Assembly (NCBI GenBank): GCA_003249015.1
Contig: QBLS01000004.1
Span: forward strand, 62,001 to 126,000
DNA length: 64,000 nt
Source of the DNA: Pseudanabaena sp.
GTDB lineage: Bacteria; Cyanobacteriota; Cyanobacteriia; Pseudanabaenales; Pseudanabaenaceae
Direction of reading: 5' to 3'
Shown: piece after piece, positions 1 to 8,730 of the stretch
Layout of the letters: each line of letters begins with the position of its first letter
Numbering within the stretch: position 1 is the stretch's first letter
The notes under the pieces: model-generated
What the model saw: only the letters and a program-made list of their open reading frames with translations
The model's database searches: none
Told to the model about the DNA's origin: nothing
Made by a program: the position numbers and the translations under genes

Positions 1-2
1 AC

Positions 3-1088
3 TTTCGAGAAGCTTTTGGCAATCCTGCTAGCGTGGGGCATCTGTACGGATGGGAAACTGAGTCAGCAGTTAAATTGGCGCGTGAGGCGATCGCTAATAG
101 CATCAATGCAACCCCTGAAGAAATTGTATTTACTAGCGGCGCGACGGAAGCTAATAACCTCGCGATCAAGGGGATTGCTGAAGCTTACCACCAAAGCGGT
201 AGACACATTATTACTTTACAAACAGAACATAGCGCTGTTCTTGATCCCTGCGTTTACCTGCAATCTCTAGGATTTGAAGTTACCTATTTACCTGTGCAAA
301 AAGATGGTCTAGTCAATTTAGAAGCACTAGAAAAAGCTCTGCGTGAGGACACAATTCTAGTCTCCATAATGACAGCAAATAATGAGATTGGAGTAATACA
401 GCCGATACAGGCGATTGGTCAAATCTGCCGCGATCACCAAGTTTTATTTCATACCGATGCGGCTCAGGCGATCGGCAAGATTCCTTTAGATGTGGAGTCA
501 ATGCACATAGATCTGATGTCGCTGACTGCCCATAAAATTTACGGAGCTAAGGGAATTGGCGCTTTATATGTCCGTCGTCGCAATCCAAGGGTCAACCTCG
601 CGCCGCAACTACATGGCGGCGGACAGGAACGGGGTAGACGTTCTGGGACTTTATACACACCGCAAATAGTGGGATTTGCCAAAGCCCTAGAGATTGCGAT
701 CGCCAATCAAGCCACAGAACAGCAAGCCGCTTTGCAATTGCGGGAACAGCTTTGGCAAAGACTGCAAGAACTGGATCAGGTAATTTTAAACGGGCATTCC
801 ACCCAGAGGCTCGCAGGCAATCTCAATGTGAGTTTCCCAAATATTAAGGGCAATGCCCTGATGCTAGCCCTTAACCCAGTTGTGGCGGTGTCATCAGGTT
901 CAGCTTGCAGCTCTGCAAAAACGGCTCCGTCCCATGTACTTACCGCCTTGGGACTTTCCCCTGAACTCGCCTATGCCTCAGTTCGGTTTGGCATTGGGCG
1001 CTTTAACACAATTGAGCAGATCAAAACCGTTGCCGATCATGTTATTGCTTCAGTGCGATCGCTTAAAAGCAAAACCCAGCAAGGCTAA
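3..1088 (+). CDS. Cysteine desulfurase (NifS/IscS type), 5' end outside window
   Basis: PLP enzyme that takes sulfur from cysteine for Fe-S clusters and thiolated cofactors. The reading frame is open from base 3 (FREAFGNPASVGH), so the true start lies upstream and roughly the first 25 residues of this ~385-residue family are missing. Visible: the GATEANN phosphate-binding region, the PLP lysine in SLTAHKIYGAKG (codon near 534) and the catalytic cysteine in VSSGSACSS (codon 906-908). The short loop around that Cys resembles group II (SufS/NifS-like) or IscS forms; I cannot separate these. The last codons and stop lie inside a long palindrome. Confidence 0.95.
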   Translation, partial: FREAFGNPASVGHLYGWETESAVKLAREAIANSINATPEEIVFTSGATEANNLAIKGIAEAYHQSGRHIITLQTEHSAVLDPCVYLQSLGFEVTYLPVQKDGLVNLEALEKALREDTILVSIMTANNEIGVIQPIQAIGQICRDHQVLFHTDAAQAIGKIPLDVESMHIDLMSLTAHKIYGAKGIGALYVRRRNPRVNLAPQLHGGGQERGRRSGTLYTPQIVGFAKALEIAIANQATEQQAALQLREQLWQRLQELDQVILNGHSTQRLAGNLNVSFPNIKGNALMLALNPVVAVSSGSACSSAKTAPSHVLTALGLSPELAYASVRFGIGRFNTIEQIKTVADHVIASVRSLKSKTQQG

Positions 1089-1126
1089 TTTGCCCGCTTT
1101 ACGGGCAAATTAGCCTTGCTGGGTTT
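1072..1126. terminator. 25-bp-arm palindrome over the cysteine desulfurase stop codon
   Basis: Arms 1072-1096 and 1102-1126 are perfect reverse complements around a 5-nt loop. The left arm contains the last codons and TAA of the desulfurase gene, so the right arm is an inverted copy of the gene end. It probably folds as a transcription terminator, although no clean U-tract follows. Confidence 0.75.
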
Positions 1127-1205
1127 GTACCCAACAAATAGGGTTACGGCGCATCGCGCCGCCATTAAACTATACTAAAAATCATCTATTTTTAATATTC
1201 GTCCT

Positions 1206-1577
1206 ATGTCCTTAAACAAAGTGCATCTAGTCGGACGCGCAGGTCGCGATCCTGAAGTTAAATATTTTGAATCTGGAAAAGTTGTCTGTAACTTTGCGAT
1301 CGCGGTTAACCGTAATACCAGCAATCGCGATGAGCCACCCGACTGGGTAGATCTAGAAGTCTGGGATAAAACTGCGGAAGTTGCGGCTAATTATGTCAAA
1401 AAAGGCAGTTTAATCGGTGTTTCAGGCTCATTAAAATTTGATCGCTGGAATGATCGGGCTACAGGCGAAGAGCGGCAAAAAGCAGTAGTCAGAGTTGATC
1501 GTTTAGAGTTACTTGGCTCACGAAAGGACAATGAAGCGGCAAGTAACAGTAGTGGCGGTTATGACGATGATTTTTAG
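1206..1577 (+). CDS. ssb: Single-stranded DNA-binding protein
   Basis: 123-residue OB-fold protein that coats ssDNA in replication and repair. MSLNKVHLVGRAGRDPEVKY at the N-terminus and NRDEPPDWVDLEVWDKTAE in the middle are diagnostic of the family. It is the short cyanobacterial form, with little linker after residue ~105 and an acidic tip GGYDDDF in place of the usual DDDIPF partner-binding tail. ATG at 1206; a strong terminator follows. Confidence 0.93.
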   Translation: MSLNKVHLVGRAGRDPEVKYFESGKVVCNFAIAVNRNTSNRDEPPDWVDLEVWDKTAEVAANYVKKGSLIGVSGSLKFDRWNDRATGEERQKAVVRVDRLELLGSRKDNEAASNSSGGYDDDF

Positions 1578-1584
1578 ATAAGAA

Positions 1585-1623
1585 GCCATAAAAAAGGGAG
1601 CATTTGCTCCCTTTTTTTATGGC
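1585..1623 (+). terminator. Rho-independent terminator after ssb
   Basis: GGGAGCA/TGCTCCC stem (1596-1602 with 1605-1611) extended by an A-tract and T-tract to GCCAT/ATGGC, with a run of seven T after the stem. Classical intrinsic terminator. Confidence 0.9.
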
Positions 1624-1774
1624 TATCACTCTGGGGGGATTCGGTTTTCCGACTCGAAGATTATCAGTTGTATCAGTAAGAATATAACAAGCTGATTTGA
1701 TAGTTAGCACCAGAAGTAAGAGACGATCTTGCACTTCTGTCTTTTCCAGATTTCAAACTACTAAGTGATCAATT

Positions 1775-2086
1775 ATGTTTAATCTTGGTGAACTTGACTC
1801 AAACAACAATCTTTTACTCGAATACCTCAAAAAACAGTCACCTGAGACCCTAGCTACTGTAGCTCAGTCTGTTAGCCCAGAAGCTCAGCAAATTATTAGT
1901 CAAAATATTCAAAACCTAATTGGGATTCTGCCTTCGCAGCATTTTAACGTCAGCATCACCACGGATCGCGAAAATTTGGCTGGTTTAATCGGTTCGGCAA
2001 TGATGACAGGATATTTCATTCGCCAGATGGAGACGAGGATGCAGCTAGATCAGTCTCTAGCAATATCTAGCAGCCCTGAAGCATAA
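1775..2086 (+). CDS. DUF760 family protein
   Basis: 103 residues matching the DUF760 pattern of cyanobacteria and chloroplasts: LLEYLKKQSPETLATVAQSV, a central NIQNLIGILPSQHFNVSITT and a C-terminal AGLIGSAMMTGYFIRQMETR. No signal peptide; probably soluble. The molecular role is not established to my knowledge. Convergent with crtR, with which it shares a palindromic terminator covering both stop codons. Confidence 0.85.
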   Translation: MFNLGELDSNNNLLLEYLKKQSPETLATVAQSVSPEAQQIISQNIQNLIGILPSQHFNVSITTDRENLAGLIGSAMMTGYFIRQMETRMQLDQSLAISSSPEA

Positions 2087-2131
2087 ATAGAAAAGGGGCA
2101 GCACGATGTGCTGCCCCTTTTCTATTTATGC
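2081..2131. terminator. Bidirectional palindromic terminator, 24-bp arms
   Basis: Arms 2081-2104 and 2108-2131 are perfect complements around GAT. The arms include the DUF760 stop (2084-2086) and, on the opposite strand, the crtR stop (2126-2128). An A/T-rich flank on each side fits termination in both directions. Confidence 0.85.
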
Positions 2132-3070
2132 TTGATTTTCAGCTACAGATTCATTTCTTCTTGAATTTCTGTTCTGCGACTTCTCTTGCTTTGGAGAATG
2201 TCCGTGAAAACGAATACCCAAAAATAGGTCGTACAAAAATCCCGCTAAGTCAGGCATTTTTAGTAAGCCTAAAGTCTGCGGTGAGCCATTAGCGTCCAAT
2301 AAAGGCTTCATCTGGTAATAGGCTTTCTCATAGTAATACCAAGGCACATTCGGCCAAAGGTGATGAATCAAGTGATAGTTCTGACCTAGCAACATGATGT
2401 TTAGGAATCTGCCAGGATAGACTCTGGCATTTTTCCAACGCGATCGCTCAACAAAGGGACGATGGGGCAAATAATCAAAAAATAAGCCTAAAAGTAGTCC
2501 CATCACAGCCGCAGGGACAAACCAATAATTAAGCATATAGCTCAAAAATCCCCAGTAATAGCCAACGATAATCGTTGCCACTACAATCAAACGGCTAATC
2601 GCCCATTCCAACAGTTCATACTTGCGCCATAAACGGCGTTGAAAGAAGAAAATTTCATGGTAAAAGAAGCGAGCAGCAATTAACCATAAAGGGCCACCAG
2701 TGGAGACGTAATGATCAGGATCGTCCTCTTCATCATTTACGTGAGCATGGTGTTGCATATGCACACGGGTAAAGACGGGAAATACAAATCCCTGTAATAT
2801 CGCCGAGATGTGACCCACTGCTGCATTAACAATGCGATTAGGGTGAGCAACTCCGTGGGAGGCATCGTGAATTACAGTACCAAGCACATAGAGTGCCGAA
2901 AAATTACAAACGAATACGAGCCAGTGATCCCAGCCCCATACCCAATACCCTGTTGTCGATGCAGTCCCTAAAACAATCGAACCTAGTAGCAGTAGTATTG
3001 TTGGATTAAATCCCTGCGCTGCACCCATCAGACCGATTGGAACAGTTAGGGCTTTGCCCTGCTGCTGCAT
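2126..3070 (-). CDS. crtR: Beta-carotene hydroxylase (fatty-acid desaturase superfamily)
   Basis: Membrane di-iron hydroxylase that makes zeaxanthin from beta-carotene in cyanobacteria. 314 residues. Three histidine boxes are present: HDASH (68-72), HMQHHAH (104-110) and NYHLIHH (231-237). Hydrophobic segments lie between them and the stretch STGGPLWLIAARFFYHEIFF is typical of CrtR rather than acyl-lipid desaturases. ATG at 3070. A monocistronic arrangement is likely: the upstream region is ~290 bp of repeats and the downstream terminator is shared with DUF760. Confidence 0.9.
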   Translation of the reverse strand: MQQQGKALTVPIGLMGAAQGFNPTILLLLGSIVLGTASTTGYWVWGWDHWLVFVCNFSALYVLGTVIHDASHGVAHPNRIVNAAVGHISAILQGFVFPVFTRVHMQHHAHVNDEEDDPDHYVSTGGPLWLIAARFFYHEIFFFQRRLWRKYELLEWAISRLIVVATIIVGYYWGFLSYMLNYWFVPAAVMGLLLGLFFDYLPHRPFVERSRWKNARVYPGRFLNIMLLGQNYHLIHHLWPNVPWYYYEKAYYQMKPLLDANGSPQTLGLLKMPDLAGFLYDLFLGIRFHGHSPKQEKSQNRNSRRNESVAENQA

Positions 3071-3261
3071 TGTGTCACTCCTTAGTCAGTTTCTTATCTG
3101 GATTTATTATTCGCTATGTTGCGTTTTATTACAGCTTTTATTATGACTCATGCTAACGGGATTAGAGCTAGCTTTTGAAAAGTTTTAGAGTTTTCCGCAA
3201 CTTTGGCACTGAAAAACTTAAAAATTTAAGATTAGCAGTGCGTCGAACTGTTGTATCGAAT

Positions 3262-3350
3262 GAAGAAATGGTGTAGCCATTTCTTCGTCTGAAAATTCAT
3301 ACTGGGTTTGGATTTCAATTCACAAAAGTGTGACTACACTTTTGTGAATT
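3262..3350. repeat. Two intergenic palindromes, including family C copy 1
   Basis: GAAGAAATGG/CCATTTCTTC hairpin at 3262-3286 (related copy at 8263-8293), then AATTCACAAAAGTG-loop-CACTTTTGTGAATT at 3317-3350. The latter recurs with identical arms at 8202-8235 and 41691-41724. The rest of 3071-3361 holds no gene that I can see. Confidence 0.8.
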
Positions 3351-3361
3351 AGTATTAGCCT

Positions 3362-4297
3362 TTAGGTTTTACGTTTTAGGGTGTTACCGAGATATTGATG
3401 CGCTTCAACCCAATCTGGACTGAGGGCGATTGCCGACTCAAAACAAGAGATCGCCTCATCAATCTTGTCAATGTTATTGAGGAGAATACCGAGGTTAAAG
3501 TATGGCTGGGCAAAGCTAGGGTCGATGTCAATGGCTTCTTTGTAAGCGATAATTGCATCCTTGGTTTGTCCCTTCTGGACAAAAGCACTGCCTAGATTGC
3601 AATGAGCGTCGGCAAAGTCTGGCTCAATTTGGATTGCTTTTTGCAAAGCACCGATCGCCTGATCTAATATTTCTGAACTGAGAACATCACTATTAAATTT
3701 TTGAATCCATGCCACACCCAGCAAGTTATAGTCTCTAGCCCGCAGCATTTCCGAGCTATAACTTTCGGCGCGTTCGTAGAGGGCAGCGATCGCTTCGGGA
3801 TTATTTTGGTTAATGTATAGCTTGGCAATTGTGCGGTAGCCTTCAATATATTCAGGATGCGTCGCGATCGCTCGTTCGTAGCAGTCCAGAGCCGCAGCGT
3901 TTTGACCACGACCTTTGAGGCGATCGCCCAGTTGACAGTGATATTCTGGCAAAAATCTTTCAGGAGCTAGTTCGAGGGCTTTCTGGAAATGGGCGATCGC
4001 TAACTCATCCCAACCCATTTGTTGATAAGCATTGCCTAAACCTAGTTGAGCTTCAAGGTACTGGGGATCAATGGTGATTGCTTTGCTAAAGCTAGTGATC
4101 GCCTCCATCCAGTTGCCTTGGTTGAGATAAATTGATCCAATCCGTTCATGGGCGGGAGCAAAGTCAGGGTCACTCAAGGCTCGCGTATAGTTGGTGATCG
4201 CTAGCTGTATATTGCCAGCCGCCAAGTAGCGATCGCCAAATTGCAAATATGCCTCTGGCGAGGTGACATTAGTTGATGGATTGACGACATCATTCAT
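3362..4297 (-). CDS. Tetratricopeptide repeat protein
   Basis: 311 residues from the ATG at 4297 (MNDVVNPSTNV). An upstream TTG would add 24 residues, but they are non-TPR and unlikely. About eight TPR units follow one another, with the usual A..LG..Y...G....A...Y..AL..P pattern (for example AHERIGSIYLNQGNWMEAI and AYFNLG-like units near the end). No signal peptide or catalytic domain, so a protein-binding scaffold is likely; the partner is unknown. Divergent from the next gene. Confidence 0.85.
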   Translation of the reverse strand: MNDVVNPSTNVTSPEAYLQFGDRYLAAGNIQLAITNYTRALSDPDFAPAHERIGSIYLNQGNWMEAITSFSKAITIDPQYLEAQLGLGNAYQQMGWDELAIAHFQKALELAPERFLPEYHCQLGDRLKGRGQNAAALDCYERAIATHPEYIEGYRTIAKLYINQNNPEAIAALYERAESYSSEMLRARDYNLLGVAWIQKFNSDVLSSEILDQAIGALQKAIQIEPDFADAHCNLGSAFVQKGQTKDAIIAYKEAIDIDPSFAQPYFNLGILLNNIDKIDEAISCFESAIALSPDWVEAHQYLGNTLKRKT

Positions 4298-4445
4298 AGC
4301 TCTACAAATCGCAATTATGGAATGTTCTGTGTTGGGTGGCGCTGCCGCCAACAATATATACTTCCCCAAAGCCTAGGAGCAATTTCAACTTACTTACGTG
4401 AGAGTGCGGCTGAGCCACATTCTCACAAATATTGCCAAAGAATTA

Positions 4446-5963
4446 ATGAATATTTCTATTAAGCTATTCGTCGCCCTATTTACTATTTCGCTAATCTCGG
4501 TACAGCCGATCTCCGCACAGGTTGGCGACTTTTGTCAGTTTGAAGAGGCGGCGATCGCCGAAAAAGAAAAGCTCCGTCTAGCTGCCTTTGCCGAAAAGGC
4601 TGATAGTACCAAACTTAGAGAATATCAAGCTCTTATCAGAAAGCATCAACAAGCCCTCAAAGACTGTCGGCAAAAATCTTGGTTAAAAACTCAAGGAGTC
4701 TGGCTGAGGCTCTATCCCTGCGATCTGCAATCAGGCAGACTAGAAGAGTTGATGGATAAAATCGTTGATCGGGGCTATAACCAAGTATTTGTGGAAGTAA
4801 CGACCAATGGCAAAGTTTTATTACCGCGCTCCAAAAATAATACGGCTTGGGAATCGTTAGTTAACTCAGAACAGTATCAAGATGCTGATCTACTGAAGCT
4901 AGCGATCGCCAAGGGACGAGAAAGAGGACTCAAGGTTCATGCTTGGGTATTTACGATGAACTTTGGGTTAGGCTATGCCAAGGGAACAGACCGCAATGGA
5001 TTACCTAAACTCAATAGCGATCGCCAAAATGCCCTTGCTCGTAATGCTAATGGTGACACCACTGTATCGGTGATCGAGGAGGTGGGTAAAAATAACGAAG
5101 GCGAGATTCCCATTACCGATCAATTATTTATTGATCCTTATAATTACCAAGCGCAGAATGACCTGTATACGTTGGTGGGTGAAGTCTCTAAACGTAAGCC
5201 CGATGGCATCGCCTTTGATTATGTCCGTTACAAACGTGGTGCGGGGGCTGCTTCTGTAGTTAGTAATGTGCGCTATCTGTGGATCTATGGTCAAGCTTCA
5301 TTACAAGCTCTACGCGATCGCGCCCAAAATTTGCAAGGTCGCGAATTAATTATTCGTTTTCTTAAACAAGGTTTCGTTACCCCCAATGACCTCAAAGCTG
5401 TAAAGAAACTCTACCCTCAAGAAGATGCGCCATTGTGGCAAGGACTTCGCCCAACTTTGGCTAAAGAACCCGCCCTATCCTACTGGCAAACAGAGCTTTG
5501 GCGGCTTGCCGTTGGTCATGCCTTTATTGGGGTCACTTACTATCTCAACACCGTCTCTAAACCTGCACTTCAGCAAGGTATTCCTTCGAGCATTGCCTTC
5601 TTCTCTGATGGCAATCAACCTGTCGGCGCTGGTTTTGACTCACGGATGCAACCTTGGCATTTATTTAGTAGAGCCTATGAGTTGCAACCAATGGCTTACG
5701 CAGTATGTGGCAAGCCAGACTGCATTGTGGCGCAAGTTCAAAAAGTGGCTCGCAATGCGCCATCAGGAGCGAAGGTTTCGCCAGTTTTGGTGGGACAGTG
5801 GCAAGATCTACCTATAAATGATTTAGTGGCAAATCGTCCCTCATTGGAATTACAAATGCAGTCGATTCGCAATGAGTTACCCTCGATTAGTTCAATTAGT
5901 CATTTTGCCTTTGGCTGGCAAAATATCCCATTGACGCGATCGCGTCAATTTTGCAAACTTTAA
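4446..5963 (+). CDS. Exported family 10-like glycosidase (GHL10/DUF187 type)
   Basis: The ATG at 4446 gives MNISIKLFVALFTISLISVQ...AQ, a clear signal peptide; the frame is open from a GTG at 4398 but that adds residues before the signal. After a helical segment (~45-75) comes a TIM-barrel-like domain: TQGVWLRLYPCD, FVEVTTNGKVLLPRS, GLKVHAWVFTMNFG, LFIDPYNY and GIAFDYVRYKRG. The D-x-V-R-Y motif is typical of this family. The substrate is unknown; a cell-wall or exopolysaccharide glycan is plausible. 505 residues. Confidence 0.78.
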   Translation: MNISIKLFVALFTISLISVQPISAQVGDFCQFEEAAIAEKEKLRLAAFAEKADSTKLREYQALIRKHQQALKDCRQKSWLKTQGVWLRLYPCDLQSGRLEELMDKIVDRGYNQVFVEVTTNGKVLLPRSKNNTAWESLVNSEQYQDADLLKLAIAKGRERGLKVHAWVFTMNFGLGYAKGTDRNGLPKLNSDRQNALARNANGDTTVSVIEEVGKNNEGEIPITDQLFIDPYNYQAQNDLYTLVGEVSKRKPDGIAFDYVRYKRGAGAASVVSNVRYLWIYGQASLQALRDRAQNLQGRELIIRFLKQGFVTPNDLKAVKKLYPQEDAPLWQGLRPTLAKEPALSYWQTELWRLAVGHAFIGVTYYLNTVSKPALQQGIPSSIAFFSDGNQPVGAGFDSRMQPWHLFSRAYELQPMAYAVCGKPDCIVAQVQKVARNAPSGAKVSPVLVGQWQDLPINDLVANRPSLELQMQSIRNELPSISSISHFAFGWQNIPLTRSRQFCKL

Positions 5964-5993
5964 AAAATAATGGTGCGCGGCAATTTAGTAAAG

Positions 5994-6040
5994 AACCAAT
6001 TTTTGATGGCGCGGCGAAGCCGCGCCATCAAAAATTGGTT
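5994..6040. terminator. 21-bp-arm palindrome with CGAAG loop
   Basis: Arms 5994-6014 and 6020-6040 are perfect complements around CGAAG; the inner stem is GGCGCGG/CCGCGCC. It sits between convergent genes and probably terminates both. The same core and loop occur with different outer arms at 58019-58063. Confidence 0.8.
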
Positions 6041-6060
6041 TCTTGGTTTACGGCGAAGCC

Positions 6061-7668
6061 TTAACTTGCTGCGAGAGCGAGTTCCTTCATCGGTGCAGCA
6101 AGAGCTTCCTTCAAAGGAGCACGTCCCAACCGTTCTTCGAGGATATCCATAACCGCACGCCCAAAGTCATCTTCATTGCGTTGCCATGCTTCCAAACAAA
6201 CTTCTCCAAAAAAGGCTCCCATTGGTTCTGGATTCCACAATAGTTTTTTGGCAGTCCAAGGCATCATACTCATGGGGTTATAGCCCTCTTTGAGAAAGTT
6301 GTTTTTGAGAGCATATTCTTCCAAATGTGTATGAGGCTGCAAACCAATGAAGAAGATCGCAGGCTCAACCTTGTCCGCTCCAAAAATTGCTTCCAATTCA
6401 CGGTGATAGGCGATCGTTTGGCGGACAGTATCCAGCGTCTCGTCAATGACATTAAAGGAATAATTTACCGATACCAAATCATTGAAACCTGCAGCCTTAA
6501 GATCTCGGCAGTTCTGCAATACAGACTTGAGGTTATAGCCCATCCGCATCTTGCGAACTAATTCTTGAGAGCCGCTAGTAATGCCAATCTCAAAGTAGCT
6601 CATCCCTGTTTCCACCATTAATTGACAGAGATAGGGAGTGAGGTTATCAGCACGGATATAAGCTGCCCAGTGGATATCGGTCATCCCCGAAGCCTTGACT
6701 TTTTCGAGTAACTCGATCGCATCATCAATAAACTTCTTGGCAGGAATAAACTGAGCATCGGTAAACCAGAAATTGCGAATCCCGCGATCGTAAATCTGGC
6801 GCATTTCCCTGATCACTTCATCAGTGGGATTAATGCGAACTTGCTTACCCTCAATTACGGTGTAGATGCAGTAACAGCAGTTGTGGGGACAGCCGCGCTT
6901 AGTCTGCACACCAATGTAAAAATCGCGATCGCGGAAATAATAATTAAAATCTTCCCAAATCGACTCGATATAGTCGTAATCGCAAGCACTTTTCTCAATG
7001 GGCGCAGGCTGCTCATGGATTAAGCGTGTGCGAGGTTTGGTTTCGCCCACCACATAACAGCGATCGCTATCAATTTCGCGCCCATAGACTAGCCGTTCTA
7101 ACAGCGACTCTCCTTCTCCCACGGACACAATCGTCCCTTTGGGCAGAATACTAGCCAACTGTTCGTAAAACACACTGACTGCACCACCACCAATCACGGC
7201 TCTAGCTTCAGGGTGATAGCGCCTCGCCCGACTCAAACCACGCCGAATTAATTGCGAGTTGCGCCATAGCTCGGTGTAATAGGAACTAAACAGGCGTAAC
7301 CCATTGACAGCTCCGCGCAATTTTTTGAAAGGATTTTTGGCATAGTAAAACTCAAAAGCATTTTGCAGTGGGTTGCCGCCGCGTCCGCCCACAGGGGCAT
7401 AAATTTGAATATCACGCCATGAAAACACTAATAAATTAGGTTGAAATTTGTCGATCGCTCGATCAAGAGCTGCATAAAAATCAAGGGGTGGCACTGTCCC
7501 CAAATCAAAAATATTTTGCTGCACATGGGGTGCAACCTTATGAATGTGATCGGATAGGTATACTACGCCAATCGGAAAAATAGGATTGCACGGCAGTCGG
7601 ATGTAGAGAATGCGATCGCTAACAGAATTAGCGCTAGATTGGATGGCTGAGATATCTAAGGCTTGCAT
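6061..7668 (-). CDS. B12-binding-type radical SAM protein
   Basis: 535 residues. N-terminal ~1-200 resembles a cobalamin-binding Rossmann region (RLPCNPIFPIGVVYLSDHI, LLVFSWRD, VIGGGAVSVFYE, SVGEGE). The radical SAM barrel carries KRGCPHNCCYC with C260, C264 and C267 (Cx3Cx2C) as 4Fe-4S ligands, followed by FTDAQFIP and YFEIGITSGS. The layout is that of BchE/P-methylase-like enzymes. Proteins of this layout next to photosystem genes in cyanobacteria are annotated as light-acclimation radical SAM proteins, but that is recollection; the substrate is not visible here. ATG at 7668. Confidence 0.85.
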   Translation of the reverse strand: MQALDISAIQSSANSVSDRILYIRLPCNPIFPIGVVYLSDHIHKVAPHVQQNIFDLGTVPPLDFYAALDRAIDKFQPNLLVFSWRDIQIYAPVGGRGGNPLQNAFEFYYAKNPFKKLRGAVNGLRLFSSYYTELWRNSQLIRRGLSRARRYHPEARAVIGGGAVSVFYEQLASILPKGTIVSVGEGESLLERLVYGREIDSDRCYVVGETKPRTRLIHEQPAPIEKSACDYDYIESIWEDFNYYFRDRDFYIGVQTKRGCPHNCCYCIYTVIEGKQVRINPTDEVIREMRQIYDRGIRNFWFTDAQFIPAKKFIDDAIELLEKVKASGMTDIHWAAYIRADNLTPYLCQLMVETGMSYFEIGITSGSQELVRKMRMGYNLKSVLQNCRDLKAAGFNDLVSVNYSFNVIDETLDTVRQTIAYHRELEAIFGADKVEPAIFFIGLQPHTHLEEYALKNNFLKEGYNPMSMMPWTAKKLLWNPEPMGAFFGEVCLEAWQRNEDDFGRAVMDILEERLGRAPLKEALAAPMKELALAAS

Positions 7669-7746
7669 ATAGCTGAATCTAAATAATTTATTTTGTAAAA
7701 GCTGGAAATTGTAATCTCTATAAATTTTGCTTCATATATCTTAACG

Positions 7747-7803
7747 TAAAACCAAAATAGGGAGAGGCAGCGCTTAGCGCTGCCTCTCCCTATTTTGGTT
7801 TTA
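7747..7803. repeat. 27-bp-arm palindrome, AGGCAGCGC core
   Basis: Arms 7747-7773 and 7777-7803 are perfect complements around TTA. It lies upstream of the radical SAM gene and downstream of the small membrane protein gene (both on the minus strand), so it can terminate the latter. Confidence 0.75.
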
Positions 7804-7819
7804 GCCTAAAGGCTAGAAC

Positions 7820-8059
7820 CTATGGCTTGATAAATTTCTGTTTGACCTTAGAAATTACGCCGCTAGCGATCGCCCCAGCCATGACAATTCCTAATACAGG
7901 CTGAATTATTGGCTCCCATAGCTGTCGCCATAGTTCTAGCCCCAGATTGATTTTGAGACTTTCACCGCCAAGGGCTACTAGTAGCCATGCAAAAAAGAAA
8001 AATACTAAAAACAAGTTGAACATTAGAAATTTATTAGTCCAACGTCCGATAGTTTCCAT
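7820..8059 (-). CDS. Small two-helix membrane protein, unknown
   Basis: 79 residues from the ATG at 8059 (METIGRWTNKFLMFN). Two hydrophobic helices: ~12-32 (LFLVFFFFAWLLVAL) and ~52-68 (VLGIVMAGAIASGVI), with a basic tail KVKQKFIKP. I do not recognise the family. The amphipathic middle and good codon structure support a real gene. Confidence 0.6.
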   Translation of the reverse strand: METIGRWTNKFLMFNLFLVFFFFAWLLVALGGESLKINLGLELWRQLWEPIIQPVLGIVMAGAIASGVISKVKQKFIKP

Positions 8060-8403
8060 AAGTTATTTCAAATCAGCTTTTTAATTACAGTCTGAGCAGT
8101 TAGTCAGGAAAGTGTCCTGCCAAGTTTAGAAGGCTGCAATTTCGCTCAGTCAAAATATATTTTGGCTGAGCGAAGTCGCAGCCTTACCAACTCCTAATAT
8201 CAATTCACAAAAGTGTGACTCCACTTTTGTGAATTAAAGACTAAACCCAGTAAGGGTTTGCCAATGAAGAAATGGCTGAGCCATTTCTTCATTTGGTATA
8301 AAACAATCGGGGTAACGTTACCGTTACCCCGACTGTTGATATCGTTTTTATTTTAAAAAAAGTTTCTATAGATTCAAAATTGAGCCAAGCTCAGCCTCAA
8401 AAC
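8060..8403. other. Repeat-filled spacer between small membrane gene and psbK
   Basis: No gene seen. Four palindromes in a row: a family B element (8130-8185, CGCTCAG/CTGAGCG arms, imperfect); family C copy 2 (8202-8235); a GAAGAAATGG hairpin (8263-8293); and AACAATCGGGGTAACG with its near-perfect complement (8302-8337). The last could terminate psbK transcription. Confidence 0.7.
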
Positions 8404-8541
8404 CTATTTAAAACCAACAGCCGCTTGCCAGACAAAAGCAAGTAACAAAAAGAAAACAGGGATAACGGGAAGAACGTTTACCAGTGGATCGAAAATTCTA
8501 TACGCTTCAGGTAACGTTGCGATCAATAAGCCAAGTTGCAT
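8404..8541 (-). CDS. psbK: Photosystem II reaction centre protein K
   Basis: 45-residue PSII subunit with one transmembrane helix, located near CP43. The signature [19 protein letters not shown] is followed by [17 protein letters not shown], matching PsbK nearly throughout. The start is the ATG at 8541 because an excellent ribosome site AAGGAGGT ends 9 bases before it; the frame is open to a TTG at 8646, but those 35 residues do not belong to PsbK. The short N-terminal leader MQLGLLIA would be removed before the mature protein (usually KLPEAY, here TLPEAY). Confidence 0.93.
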   Translation of the reverse strand: MQLGLLIATLPEAYRIFDPLVNVLPVIPVFFLLLAFVWQAAVGFK

Positions 8542-8550
8542 TAAAAATAG

Positions 8551-8558
8551 ACCTCCTT
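8551..8558 (-). promoter_or_regulatory. Strong Shine-Dalgarno of psbK
   Basis: AAGGAGGT on the minus strand, 9 bases before the ATG at 8541. It decides the short psbK start against the longer open frame. Confidence 0.85.
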
Positions 8559-8654
8559 CAAGAGCTAAGATGAATTTTAGCACCCAAAGAATACATTCTT
8601 TTTTAGAATTTTTAACAGTGTCAGATTTAATCCTTGCACAAACCAAAGCCCCAT

Positions 8655-8689
8655 AAGTAATTGGCGGCGTTTCGCGCCGCCAATTACTT
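8655..8689. repeat. Palindrome with GGCGGCG core
   Basis: AAGTAATTGGCGGCG at 8655-8669 pairs with 8675-8689 around TTTCG. It lies between the divergent psbK and 8731 genes, so it is in a promoter-bearing spacer rather than at a gene end. Confidence 0.7.
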
Positions 8690-8730
8690 CTATAAGCCCT
8701 GATTTTACATAAATTTATAAAGGTCTATCT

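Noticed and set aside
4298-4369. TTG-initiated extension of the TPR protein
   Set aside because: The 24 extra residues are not TPR-like; the ATG at 4297 is a better start.
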